Assembly: GCF_010692555.1 (NCBI RefSeq)
Contig: NZ_JAAHHG010000006.1
Coordinates: forward strand, 1-54,662
Direction: 5' to 3'
DNA from: Okeania sp. SIO3B5
Lineage (GTDB): Bacteria; Cyanobacteriota; Cyanobacteriia; Cyanobacteriales; Microcoleaceae
DNA: 54,662 bases
A program made the translations under genes and the position numbers. Within the stretch, counting starts at the first letter, position 1. The number at the start of each line of letters is the position of its first letter. Below, in pieces: positions 32,345-39,448 of the stretch. A model generated the notes under the pieces. That model saw only the letters and a program-made list of their open reading frames with translations. It was not told where the DNA came from and searched no databases.

Positions 32345-32653
32345 TTAGAATGGAATCCAGTCTTCTCCTTCAAGGGGTAGGTGATAGTACCAATTATTAG
32401 GGAGTAGGGATTTGAGGAAAGGATAGGCTCGGCAGAGGAAGGAGCATAACCAAAGGTCGGGGTAAATACCGAAGACAAAGTCATCGCACAAAGGAATCCA
32501 AGAACCGGGCAGATAGAGACAAACGCGAAACTTGACTATATCTATGCCTGCAAGTTTTTTCTCTACAGTTGTTGCCCGTAGACGAATCTTAAGGCGATCG
32601 CTTGCCCATTTAACCCGGAAACTATATTCAAACTCTATTTCTTCAAGTTTCAT
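32345..32653 (-). CDS. Small protein of unknown function (left block)
   Basis: I start this at the ATG 32653 (MKLEEIEFEYSFRVKWASDR; 102 residues), one base past the stop of the preceding gene, implying translational coupling. A longer frame to 32689 would overlap that gene. It has a beta-rich first half (LKIRLRATTVEKKLAGIDIV, FRVCLYLPGSWIPLCDDFVF) and an aromatic C-terminus ending PLEGEDWIPF. It is not recognised. A TGCCTTTG/CAAAGGCA hairpin lies 8-31 bp beyond its stop. Confidence 0.6.
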   Translation of the reverse strand: MKLEEIEFEYSFRVKWASDRLKIRLRATTVEKKLAGIDIVKFRVCLYLPGSWIPLCDDFVFGIYPDLWLCSFLCRAYPFLKSLLPNNWYYHLPLEGEDWIPF

Positions 32654-32654
32654 G

Positions 32655-32840
32655 CTACTCTGCGACCCATTCTGTGTAGGCGATATCATCGGTAGGCTCT
32701 TTCCTGGAGGGACGGAATGCAGGCTGTTTTGCTAGCCTGTAACCGTCCCTCTTCAACCAGTTATCCATGGAGGCAATGAATTTTTCAACCTCTTGCCTGT
32801 CACCAATGATACGGACATCTAGTGTTAAACGAATACTCAT
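32655..32840 (-). CDS. Small protein of unknown function (left block)
   Basis: This 61-residue product MSIRLTLDVRIIGDRQEVEK continues FIASMDNWLKRDGYRLAKQP. It has a ferredoxin-like beta-alpha-beta look, as in small nucleic-acid-binding proteins, but no motif is diagnostic. Its start overlaps the stop of the upstream gene (ATGA at 32837-32840) and its stop abuts the next start. It is therefore part of a tight three-gene series. Confidence 0.6.
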   Translation of the reverse strand: MSIRLTLDVRIIGDRQEVEKFIASMDNWLKRDGYRLAKQPAFRPSRKEPTDDIAYTEWVAE

Positions 32841-33091
32841 GAGTTTTCCTCTGGTAGGCGGGTCTTGCTAGGATATACCGCAAATGTGATCATTGCAGCT
32901 CTAGCAAACTCCGCTGCCTGGTACAATTGTTCTACTCTACGTTCGCTTACCTCAGTACCATGCCTATCTGCGATGTTTACTGCCAAATCTTTGAATATCT
33001 GAAACATTAAATGGCGGTCCTCAGCAGCTTTGGCTTTTATCTTTTCTATCTTTGCTTCGGTCACTTCGCTAGTTTTTAAGTTTTCTTCCAC
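32837..33091 (-). CDS. Small helical protein, first gene of the left block
   Basis: I choose the GTG at 33091 (VEENLKTSEVTEAKIEKIKA; 84 residues) because AGGAG stands six bases upstream. A longer frame to 33238 has no such signal and an unlikely N-terminus. The product is almost wholly helical (EDRHLMFQIFKDLAVNIADR, VSERRVEQLYQAAEFARAAM). It is not recognised. It overlaps the next gene by ATGA. The divergent regulator gene begins 380 bp away, with the promoter region between. Confidence 0.6.
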   Translation of the reverse strand: MEENLKTSEVTEAKIEKIKAKAAEDRHLMFQIFKDLAVNIADRHGTEVSERRVEQLYQAAEFARAAMITFAVYPSKTRLPEENS

Positions 33092-33471
33092 GATCGCTCC
33101 TTTTGTTATAGGTAAAAATGTTATGGATAAATTTCTTGCTGTGATGAAAGTTTGATTCAAGGAAGGGGGACTATAGCGGAGGCTTTGTCCCCTAAATTCA
33201 CCATGAATGAGTATGCAAACAGATAATTTATTCTTCAACTCTAACTGACCGCAATATCTAAGGAAGGCGAGGAACCAAGGACAGTTTGCCTCGCCTGAGT
33301 GCTTATGTCAGATTGAGATTTTGGTCCATGCTGCTCCTGGTCCTCCAGGCTTTTCCCCCCTAAACATCTGTTGTGTAATCCTTGATTGTTATCATGTATT
33401 GTGTATGAAATGATGTCAAGTAGTTTGAGTAAAATCATTTTGTACACAAACAATGACTGAGCAAAGAGTAA

Positions 33472-33848
33472 ATGGCCGGAAAACCGAAATACAAGAGTCC
33501 GAAGAAACGGACGAACCTTTCCTTGACCCCGGAAACCTTGGAAAGAATGGATCAGATTGCGGAAGCACTAAACATCAGTCGCAGCGAGTTGGTGGAGAAA
33601 TGGACGCGAGCATGGGAGCAAATGGACTCCTTGGGATTGTTGGGGGAGTCCTTAGCCTGCTCCGAGAAGTAGCGAAAGAGGGGCTAGAGTATATAGATTC
33701 TCATGGTGAAAGGCTTGAAACTAGATTAATTGAGCATTCGCAAAAGAGAGCGAGTTATTTGGAAAAAACTGCTGCTTTGGAGAGAGAAATAGCCCGTCTG
33801 CTTGAGCAGGCTGAAAAATTGCCAACAAACCCCACCGAAGAAGAATAA
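33472..33848 (+). pseudogene. Ribbon-helix-helix regulator with a frame break
   Basis: Frame one (33472-33672) reads MAGKPKYKSPKKRTNLSLTP, then ETLERMDQIAEALNISRSEL, a clear CopG/RHH DNA-binding domain. It then runs WEQMDSLGLLGESLACSEK to a stop. The neighbouring frame from about 33630 to 33848 reads LLREVAKEGLEYIDSHGERL and a long coiled coil (SYLEKTAALEREIARLLEQA), a believable C-terminal half. One extra G in the GGGGG run at 33643-33647 would join them into a protein of about 125 residues. It is either a frameshift mutation or a site of slippage. It sits between the divergent gene blocks and is the likely regulator of one or both. Confidence 0.65.
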
Positions 33849-33861
33849 ACCAATCAGGAAT

Positions 33862-33894
33862 GCCGATCGCTGCATCAGCGGTCGGTAATTTTAT
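33862..33894 (+). terminator. Rho-independent terminator after the RHH gene
   Basis: It has a 10-bp stem CCGATCGCTG/CAGCGGTCGG (one T-G pair), loop CAT, then TAATTTTATT. It lies 14 bp beyond the stop at 33848. Confidence 0.65.
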
Positions 33895-33921
33895 TGCACA
33901 TTCACACATATATATATAGAC

Positions 33922-34377
33922 ATGACCCAAACCATCGTCGAACAGCTAAAAATAGGCCAACTTTGCCTATGGCATCCCGGAGTCATCGAAGTATTGAAAC
34001 AGTCCAGCGACTGGCATCCAGAAACCGACCTTTACGACCTAATCGGCATGAAGCCCCACTTTTGGGCTGGTCATTCCGCAATAATTGAAGGGAGCGTACT
34101 CCCGATAGCGTCCTTCACTGTCATTACTAAGGATGGCCTCCTGGCAAAAACAGAAGTGCTAGCCCTCCCCTTCCCCAGCAGCATTGTACCCTCAGCACTT
34201 GGACAGGAAATACTTGCTAGAAAGATTAGGGAGGCTGTCCATGAGCAAATCCAAGAAGGTCTAGACACTCTGAGCGAGGCAGTAAAAAATCAACCCCTTA
34301 CGCATAACTTCAGTTCCACATTTATTAACCTAGAAATTTTTCGACTCATGCAGATAGGCCAATTAGCCGAAAGCTGA
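33922..34377 (+). CDS. Tandem paralogue 1 of an unrecognised family
   Basis: This 151-residue protein is the most divergent of four adjacent related genes. Shared blocks are IGQLCLWHPGVIEVLKQSSD (matching FGPLMLWDERI in the others), GMKPHFWAGHSAIIEGS (GLTPNIYAVHSAKY) and ASFTVIT. The C-terminal NFSSTFINLEIFRLMQ aligns with PYSSSYTTIQTLML. No signal peptide and no membrane segment are present. The Trp-Asp of the first block is Trp-His-Pro here. The family's function is unknown to me; conserved Trp, His and Asn/Tyr suggest a binding pocket. Confidence 0.75.
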   Translation: MTQTIVEQLKIGQLCLWHPGVIEVLKQSSDWHPETDLYDLIGMKPHFWAGHSAIIEGSVLPIASFTVITKDGLLAKTEVLALPFPSSIVPSALGQEILARKIREAVHEQIQEGLDTLSEAVKNQPLTHNFSSTFINLEIFRLMQIGQLAES

Positions 34378-34411
34378 AGAGACATTTGCAAACAACAATA
34401 CTTAGTGAAAG

Positions 34412-34876
34412 ATGAAAAATAAACGAACCTATGCAATTCCGGGTGGAGCAAAGATCGAAAAATTTGGAGAGCTTTTACTCTGGGATGAAAAAGTTAAGCG
34501 ATTTGTACAGGCAATTGAAGACTCACATATAGGAGGAGACGTCAATGAGTACTTTGGGTTGACCCCGAATATTTACGCCATCCATCCAGCTATGTATAGA
34601 AACAGGCACTTTGCTATCCTCAGTGTCACCGACTTCCAACTAAGCACAGAAGATTTTCGTTCCACGGTTATAGTTTTCAGGCATCGCACAAAACTCGAAC
34701 TCCCAGAGAAAGTGCAGGAGGGTTTCAGTAGTGCAGTCCTTGGTCACATCAAAACAAGTATTGACCGCATAGGGCAAGACATTGTAGCTGGCAGTTTGGG
34801 TGCTGAGAGAAAAATTCCGTATTCAGCCAGTGTAATGACCATGGAAGCATTGATGTTAGAACAAAGTAAGTCTTAA
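34412..34876 (+). CDS. Tandem paralogue 2 of an unrecognised family
   Basis: This 154-residue product contains FGELLLWDEKVKRFVQAIED, then GLTPNIYAIHPAMYRNRHF, ILSVTDFQLSTEDFRSTVIV and the tail RKIPYSASVMTMEALMLEQ. It aligns over its full length with the two genes that follow, with clear but moderate identity, implying an old duplication. The N-terminus MKNKRTYAIPGGAKIE is like MENKSIYTVNDRGTIE of paralogue 3. It is 34 bp after paralogue 1 and 5 bp before paralogue 3, so cotranscribed. Confidence 0.78.
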   Translation: MKNKRTYAIPGGAKIEKFGELLLWDEKVKRFVQAIEDSHIGGDVNEYFGLTPNIYAIHPAMYRNRHFAILSVTDFQLSTEDFRSTVIVFRHRTKLELPEKVQEGFSSAVLGHIKTSIDRIGQDIVAGSLGAERKIPYSASVMTMEALMLEQSKS

Positions 34877-34881
34877 TAAAA

Positions 34882-35355
34882 ATGGAAAACAAATCAATCT
34901 ACACCGTCAATGACCGGGGAACTATCGAACTATTCGGACCCCTTATGCTTTGGGATGAAAGGATAGAACTTTTCCTGGAGAAATGTTATGGCTGGCATCC
35001 AGAAGTAAATATTGAATCGGCACTTGGTCTAACCCCAAATATCTATGCCGTACATTCGGCTAAATACAAAGGCACGCATTTTGACATGATGAGTTTTACA
35101 GATTTTCAAATCACCACAGGAACTAACGCCTCAGCAATCGTTGGACTGGCTTCCCCTAACGAGGCCATACCTCCGGAAGAAATCAAGGGAAGGTTCAATA
35201 AGGCGATCGTGAGATACGTTGATACAGAAATTGTCAGTGTAGTAAAGGAAATAATAGCTGTACACTCCGGTGAGAAGAAGAAGACTCCGTACTCATCCTC
35301 CTACACCACTATTCAAACATTGATGTTGCTATATGAGGGAAAATTTGAAGAATGA
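34882..35355 (+). CDS. Tandem paralogue 3 of an unrecognised family
   Basis: This 157-residue product reads FGPLMLWDERIELFLEKCYG, GLTPNIYAVHSAKYKGTHF, MMSFTDFQITTGTNASAIVG and a C-terminal KKTPYSSSYTTIQTLMLL. It appears to be the most consensus-like member. The interval WHPEVNIESALG also matches WHPETDLYDLIG of paralogue 1, tying the divergent member to the family. Its stop overlaps the next start by ATGA, so the two are translationally coupled. Confidence 0.78.
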   Translation: MENKSIYTVNDRGTIELFGPLMLWDERIELFLEKCYGWHPEVNIESALGLTPNIYAVHSAKYKGTHFDMMSFTDFQITTGTNASAIVGLASPNEAIPPEEIKGRFNKAIVRYVDTEIVSVVKEIIAVHSGEKKKTPYSSSYTTIQTLMLLYEGKFEE

Positions 35356-35837
35356 GAATAATTCGGAACTGGGGATTTTTACCCAAAGGAAAAGTCGAAC
35401 ATCTCGGACCGCTCATGCTTTGGGATGAAAGAGTAAAACTGATTCTAAACCGATGTAATGGTTACTGCTCAGAGTTAAGTATCTATGAAAACTTCCAGAT
35501 GAACCCCACCATATATGCGGTACATTCGGCAGTGTATCAAAGAAAAAAACTCGAAATAATAAGTTTGACCGAGTTTCATCCTCGGACAAGAGATTGCAAG
35601 TCTGTGATTTTGAACCTGAGTCACTCAAAGGATAGACCACCGCCGGAGAGAATCCAGCATAAAATCTCCAAAATAATCTCCGACTATGTTGGGTCAGAAC
35701 TTTCCAACACCCTAGAAGAGTTAGCAAGCTTATCCACCGGAGGTAGGAAAAAGCTCCCTTACTCATCCAGCTTCACAACAATTGAGATGTTGATTGCAGC
35801 AAAGCAAAGAGGGTCAGATAATTATGGCAACGATTAG
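35352..35837 (+). CDS. Tandem paralogue 4 of an unrecognised family
   Basis: This 161-residue product has GKVEHLGPLMLWDERVKLIL, NPTIYAVHSAVYQRKKLEI, ISLTEFHPRTRDCKSVILN and KKLPYSSSFTTIEMLIAAK. The C-terminal extension is about ten residues longer than in paralogue 3 and overlaps the next gene by 14 bp. The full row of four genes plus the repeat-bearing gene behaves as one operon, preceded by the RHH regulator and its terminator. Confidence 0.78.
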   Translation: MRIIRNWGFLPKGKVEHLGPLMLWDERVKLILNRCNGYCSELSIYENFQMNPTIYAVHSAVYQRKKLEIISLTEFHPRTRDCKSVILNLSHSKDRPPPERIQHKISKIISDYVGSELSNTLEELASLSTGGRKKLPYSSSFTTIEMLIAAKQRGSDNYGND

Positions 35838-36801
35838 ACAAGGCGATTGGGTGAAAATTACAGCTCACAAACACCCTCTAAAAAACGAAGTGTTGGAAGT
35901 GCTGGAAGTTGATAGTGGGAGGTTCTCAGTTTACCATGAGGCCACTGGGTCTGTAGATTTAAAATTCCACGAAGCAGAGCTCACTCTAAAACCAAAAGAT
36001 GTTCCGACACCACCAACTATTCCCAACAGTATAGTGGCCAAAATTAAATCTTTGATAGAAAGATATAAAAGTATTAACGGCACTATCGACCGTAGATTTG
36101 TGGAACAAATATTAGGCGAGGAGATTGTGGAGCAAATATTCAAAAGCACTGGTATTGAAGGAACAGGCATTAAATGCTCCACAGATTATTCTCCTAAAGA
36201 GAGCGATCGCCTAAATCCATCCCCTTCTCCGGAAAGCTCTGTGGAGCAAATATTAAAAAGTACCGATACTGAGGGAGCGGATATTAAATGCTCCACGAAT
36301 TCTCGATTGGAAGAGAGCGATCGCTTAAACCGACTCCCTTCTCCGGAAAATTCTGTGGAGCAAATATTCAAAAGTACCGATACTGAAGGAACAGATATTA
36401 AATGCTCCACGAATTCTCGATTGGAAGAGAGCGATCGCCTAAACCGACTCCCTTCTCCGGAAAATTCTGTGGAGCAAATATTCAAAAACACTGGTACTGG
36501 AGGAATAGACATTAAATGCTCCACGAGGTATCAGGGTAAAAGCAAAGGCAGACCTAGAGGCTCTACCAACAAAAAGCCAGCCTCTGGTTGGATTGACACT
36601 AGGTTTAATAGCCAGATGGCAACCACGAACTATTATTATTGTCGTAGGCAAAAAGTCAAAAAGACTCCTATACCCACAGGAAGGGTACAAAAAGTCAGGG
36701 AACTAATCAAGAGTGAAGCCCCAGTCTCCCAAATTGAAAACTATCTCCTTTCCTCACAACATAGCCAACAGGTTGAAGAAGTTGAAGAAGTTGAGTTTTA
36801 G
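35824..36801 (+). CDS. Repeat-bearing protein with SH3-like N-terminus and AT-hook-like motif
   Basis: I start it at 35824 (MATIRQGDWVKITAHKHPLK; 325 residues), inside the end of paralogue 4. Residues 1-60 look like a KOW/SH3-type beta barrel (VLEVLEVDSGRFSVYHEATG). A helical part holds RRFVEQILGEEI. Then come four in-frame 38-residue units (VEQIFKSTDTEGTDIKCSTN, then SRLEESDRLNRLPSPENS), each carrying GCGATCGC or a relic as SDRL. A basic KGRPRGSTNKKP motif suggests minor-groove DNA binding. The rest is charged and ends EEVEEVEF. It is probably DNA-binding; no family is recognised. The repeats are palindromic at DNA level, so their protein sequence may be a by-product. Confidence 0.7.
   Translation: MATIRQGDWVKITAHKHPLKNEVLEVLEVDSGRFSVYHEATGSVDLKFHEAELTLKPKDVPTPPTIPNSIVAKIKSLIERYKSINGTIDRRFVEQILGEEIVEQIFKSTGIEGTGIKCSTDYSPKESDRLNPSPSPESSVEQILKSTDTEGADIKCSTNSRLEESDRLNRLPSPENSVEQIFKSTDTEGTDIKCSTNSRLEESDRLNRLPSPENSVEQIFKNTGTGGIDIKCSTRYQGKSKGRPRGSTNKKPASGWIDTRFNSQMATTNYYYCRRQKVKKTPIPTGRVQKVRELIKSEAPVSQIENYLLSSQHSQQVEEVEEVEF
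36127..36524 (+). repeat. Four 114-bp in-frame units, each with a 56-bp inverted-repeat core
   Basis: Cores begin GTGGAGCAAATATT and end TTAAATGCTCCAC at 36127-36182, 36241-36296, 36355-36410 and 36469-36524, spaced exactly 114 bp. GTGGAGCA and TGCTCCAC are perfect inverse arms, extended by AATATT/AATATC-like complementarity. The palindromes leave a long open frame on the opposite strand too, which I regard as a by-product. Confidence 0.92.
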
Positions 36802-36807
36802 GTTATA

Positions 36808-36888
36808 ATCACACTATGGGAGAGCCGTGGTCTTACCTGGACATTATTGTATCGCGGTGTCCAGGTAAGCGCTTACCCTAGGTGTGAT
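36808..36888. repeat. Large nested hairpin downstream of the repeat gene
   Basis: The inner arms CTTACCTGGACA (36832-36843) and TGTCCAGGTAAG (36858-36869) are a perfect 12-bp inverted repeat around a 14-nt loop. The outer arms ATCACACTATGGG (36808-36820) and ACCCTAGGTGTGAT (36875-36888) pair imperfectly. There is no T run, so it is not a standard terminator. A recombination, transfer or replication site is possible. The rest of 36889-37143 holds no gene. Confidence 0.75.
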
Positions 36889-37015
36889 GCAATGTTTCAT
36901 CTTTGTAAGCACCCGGCAAGCACCCGACAAACTCCCTGTCAGTAGCTTAAGCCGTGGCTAGAGTAGCTTTTGAGGTATTAAGAACCGATAAAGCTTAAGC
37001 ACTCTACTCCCTCAG

Positions 37016-37062
37016 AGCTGCTCCACCCCCTAGTTCCAGCAGCTATTATTTTTTTCTTTTTT
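37016..37062 (+). terminator. Terminator-like hairpin before the recombinase gene
   Basis: AGCTGCT (37016-37022) and AGCAGCT (37038-37044) enclose a 15-nt loop and are followed by ATTATTTTTTTCTTTTTT. It could end the paralogue operon transcript. Confidence 0.5.
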
Positions 37063-37143
37063 AAAAGTCTCCAAAATAATTATTTTAGGAACTTTTAGCA
37101 CTAAAAAACTGCTGGAAGTGCTAATTTTCCGTAAGATAGTTAG

Positions 37144-37242
37144 TTAACTCATTTGTTTATTTTGGATACTTCTATCACCTTGGTAACTTTCGGGTTGGTA
37201 ACTTTCAGCAAAATAATTAATTAATTAACTTGTTTATTTTGG
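37144..37242 (+). repeat. Two pairs of direct repeats at the recombinase 5' end
   Basis: TTAACT plus TGTTTATTTTGG occurs at 37144-37165 and again at 37225-37242. Between them GGTAACTTTC is repeated at 37182-37191 and 37197-37206. The second long copy overlaps the recombinase start. Spaced direct repeats here could be recombinase- or regulator-binding sites. Confidence 0.6.
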
Positions 37243-37793
37243 GTAATTCTACTACCAAAGTAGAGAGGGATTATCTTTACAGAAACGAACTAGAATCCCT
37301 CTTCAAAGCCGCCAAGGCTAGCAACCGTGGAACGAGGAACTATGCCTTACTGCTAGTTATGTATCGACATGGCCTGAGACGGAGTGAGGCTGTAGCTATG
37401 CAATGGCAAGATATCAACTTCCCAGGAGAGGAAATATATATCAAACGGGCAAAAGGTTCCGTTAGTGGGTCTGCTCCATTGTGGAAGGATGAGTTGGTCG
37501 CCTTAAGAAACTACCAGCGAGAAAGTGGCGATCGCTCATTTGGAACTGTCTGGCAGGGTTGGAAAAACAAACCTTTAACAGCCAAGGCTATTTATAAGAT
37601 AATTAAGGAGTTAGGTAAAACCATAGGTTTAGATATACACCCCCATCAACTAAGGCATTCCTGTGGTTATCACCTCATCAACAATGGAAATGAGTTGAGG
37701 TTGGTTCAACAGTTATTAGGTCACAAGGAAATCAACAATACCGTTCGCTATACAAAACTTGCAGCAGGAGCATTGCGAGCCTTAGTAAATTAA
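37230..37793 (+). CDS. Short tyrosine recombinase/integrase
   Basis: This 187-residue protein consists of a catalytic domain only, as in FimB/FimE-type invertases. The Arg-I segment is YRHGLRRSEAVAMQWQDI, the Lys strand lies near YIKRAKGS, the box II His-x-x-Arg is HPHQLRHSCGYHL, then LLGHKEINNTVRYT with the third His/Trp position and the nucleophilic Tyr. All catalytic residues are visible. The start is uncertain: no ATG fits, the frame opens at TTG 37230 (used here), and no clear ribosome site is seen. It could integrate the surrounding element or invert DNA between nearby inverted repeats. Confidence 0.85.
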   Translation: MFILGNSTTKVERDYLYRNELESLFKAAKASNRGTRNYALLLVMYRHGLRRSEAVAMQWQDINFPGEEIYIKRAKGSVSGSAPLWKDELVALRNYQRESGDRSFGTVWQGWKNKPLTAKAIYKIIKELGKTIGLDIHPHQLRHSCGYHLINNGNELRLVQQLLGHKEINNTVRYTKLAAGALRALVN

Positions 37794-37797
37794 TTTT

Positions 37798-37980
37798 TTA
37801 TTTAAGCCCTGTTTGAACGCAGCCTTTGTAAACATTTTGATAGAAAAACGGCTCCCAAACAGGAGTATTACCTGATAACGAACACGTCAAGGAGAATGCT
37901 ATAGGTATACACGCAATAACTGTCACAGCTAAAATATAGACAGCCACTATCCAGACACATATCTTTTCCTTTTTGCTCAT
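37798..37980 (-). CDS. Small single-pass membrane protein
   Basis: From ATG 37980 it is 60 residues: MSKKEKICVWIVAVYILAVT then VIACIPIAFS, one clear transmembrane helix, then a short C-rich tail ending YKGCVQTGLK. A TTG at 37998 would add six residues and abut the preceding gene's stop. No family is recognised; small membrane proteins of this kind are common in phage and plasmid elements. It is convergent with the recombinase gene, 4 bp from its stop. Confidence 0.55.
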   Translation of the reverse strand: MSKKEKICVWIVAVYILAVTVIACIPIAFSLTCSLSGNTPVWEPFFYQNVYKGCVQTGLK

Positions 37981-37998
37981 ATTTTTTTCTGCCGGCAA

Positions 37999-38427
37999 CT
38001 ATGAACTAGAATCAGATAATACTATAACCTGAAGAGAATCACCCATCGGTTTGGTTGAAGGTAGAGAGGCAACGAAGAGGATTCTTTCACGATTATTTTC
38101 ACCGAGACTATCTATATCAAGATAAGCACATTTTTCAAATTTTTCCAACATAACCCCTCCACGCGCGAGAGAAGAATGCCCTCGAAGCTCATCCACTCCG
38201 CAAACATAAAGTTCTACTCCGACGGGATACTCGCTTTGATGATTTTTCCCAAATACCATACGAACTCCCAAAACTACCTCCCCGTCAAAAGGGTTTGGAA
38301 TAGAAGACTTAAGAGTAAGTCTATGCTGCTGCCTATTCGTAAATATATACGAGTGTTGACCTTCTCCCCTTGACTCGAAACGAAAAGAATTTTCCAGAAA
38401 AGACAAGTTAGCCTTGATTGGTTTCAA
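37999..38427 (-). CDS. Unknown beta-rich protein (right block)
   Basis: This 142-residue product has its only plausible start at TTG 38427 (KPIKANLSFLENSFRFESRG), with GAGG about ten bases upstream and a stop before it in frame. The pattern HRLTLKSSIPNPFDGEVVLG, VRMVFGKNHQSEYPVGVELY, RILFVASLPSTKPM suggests a beta-sandwich fold. No signal peptide, no Cys pairs. I do not recognise it. The stop touches the next gene's alternative start, so the two are probably coupled. Confidence 0.6.
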   Translation of the reverse strand: MKPIKANLSFLENSFRFESRGEGQHSYIFTNRQQHRLTLKSSIPNPFDGEVVLGVRMVFGKNHQSEYPVGVELYVCGVDELRGHSSLARGGVMLEKFEKCAYLDIDSLGENNRERILFVASLPSTKPMGDSLQVIVLSDSSS

Positions 38428-38622
38428 TTTAATAGATCCTCAACATTGAGTTGACTAAACATTTGCTTCAAAGATGATACAATTCTTTTTGCCGAGAGCA
38501 AAGTCCACAAATTTACTTGCCTGTTGACTCATTATATTAGCTTCCCCTTAAAATCTTCAGTGATTCTGAGAATTCGTATAAATAACACCAGCCTTTGAAA
38601 ATTCTCGCGATCGCGACACACT

Positions 38623-39006
38623 TCACCCCAAACCCCACCCTTCCCAGTATCCTTGGGGGGTACTTACTATATTTGTACGGTATCTTTCACCTTTTCTCTT
38701 AATTGTCAACTCCTCTAAATCTTTGCCCGACGGGCCCTCACTTTCAGTCCACCTGTGTACCTCATACTGATGTATCTCATTATCCGGGACCTCATCTAGG
38801 TATTTCCACTCTTCTGAGTTTCTCAATATTGCGATATAGTTCATATTCATTAAATTTCCTATGTCTCGATACATTTGCGCCCTCATAGGACAATATTCTA
38901 TTCTGAGTCTACCTACATAACTTGTACCAATATATCCTATTGAGTAGAACTCTACAGATTTTTCCACATTGCTACACATATTCTCAAAGCAGTTTCCGAA
39001 CTGCAT
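38623..39006 (-). CDS. Unknown protein (right block)
   Basis: This 127-residue product has an ATG start at 39006 (MQFGNCFENMCSNVEKSVEF), then IGYIGTSYVGRLRIEYCPMR, MNMNYIAILRNSEEWKYLDE, and a polar tail ending YWEGWGLG. It contains four Cys in the first 45 residues, unusual among its neighbours. No family is recognised. About 195 bp separate it from the gene downstream, and the structured non-coding stretch at 39247-39440 lies upstream of it. Confidence 0.6.
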   Translation of the reverse strand: MQFGNCFENMCSNVEKSVEFYSIGYIGTSYVGRLRIEYCPMRAQMYRDIGNLMNMNYIAILRNSEEWKYLDEVPDNEIHQYEVHRWTESEGPSGKDLEELTIKRKGERYRTNIVSTPQGYWEGWGLG

Positions 39007-39246
39007 ATTTAGCCTAAACGCCTGCCTGTCAGACTTTTACTTTCAAATCTTCCCCGTAGTTTTAAGTTTATTTGTAGCGTCTAAAATTGAAAGAACTTGA
39101 GTAAAAATTTCAACAAATATCGATTATTTTTTTTATCCAATCGCTCCTTATGGTTGGATTGCTTGCTGTGTATTTAAGTACCTTGATTAATACCGATACT
39201 TAAACGGGAAGCCATGATAAACTTTACAATGAGGAGCATTTTTGGC

Positions 39247-39440
39247 TAGGTGTCTAGCTGCCACTAGACACCTATAGAACCATGCGCCAGGGGAAGTAAA
39301 TGGCTGAATACCCTATGAACTAAAGCCTAGAGAACAAGCATCTATCTCTGTGCGTCTAGTGCTAGGTGTCTAGTGATAGACATCTACCTAGTAGACAGCA
39401 GACAGGGTACTAACAAAAGCATAGTCCGGGTAAGGTTTGA
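39247..39440. other. Structured CTAG-rich non-coding stretch
   Basis: A perfect 11-bp hairpin TAGGTGTCTAG/CTAGACACCTA (39247-39274, loop CTGCCA) is followed 87 bp later by a related imperfect one, CTAGGTGTCTA with TAGACATCTACCTAG (39362-39391). Several more CTAG words lie around GTCTAGTGCTAGGTGTCTAG. The composition differs from the AT-rich spacers elsewhere. The gap 39007-39448 has no open frame of interest. It could be a structured RNA, a recombination site or an origin. Confidence 0.5.
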
Positions 39441-39448
39441 CACCCAGG

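Noticed and set aside
33241-33453. Minus-strand frame between the divergent blocks
   Set aside because: No ribosome site, unlikely composition, and it would fill the probable promoter region.
36186-36524. Long open frame on the minus strand opposite the repeat-bearing gene
   Set aside because: It exists because the four palindromic cores read open on both strands; it has no start context or independent similarity.
36808-36888. Integron attC site
   Set aside because: No paired seven-base core sites of the attC type, and no integron integrase or cassette row.
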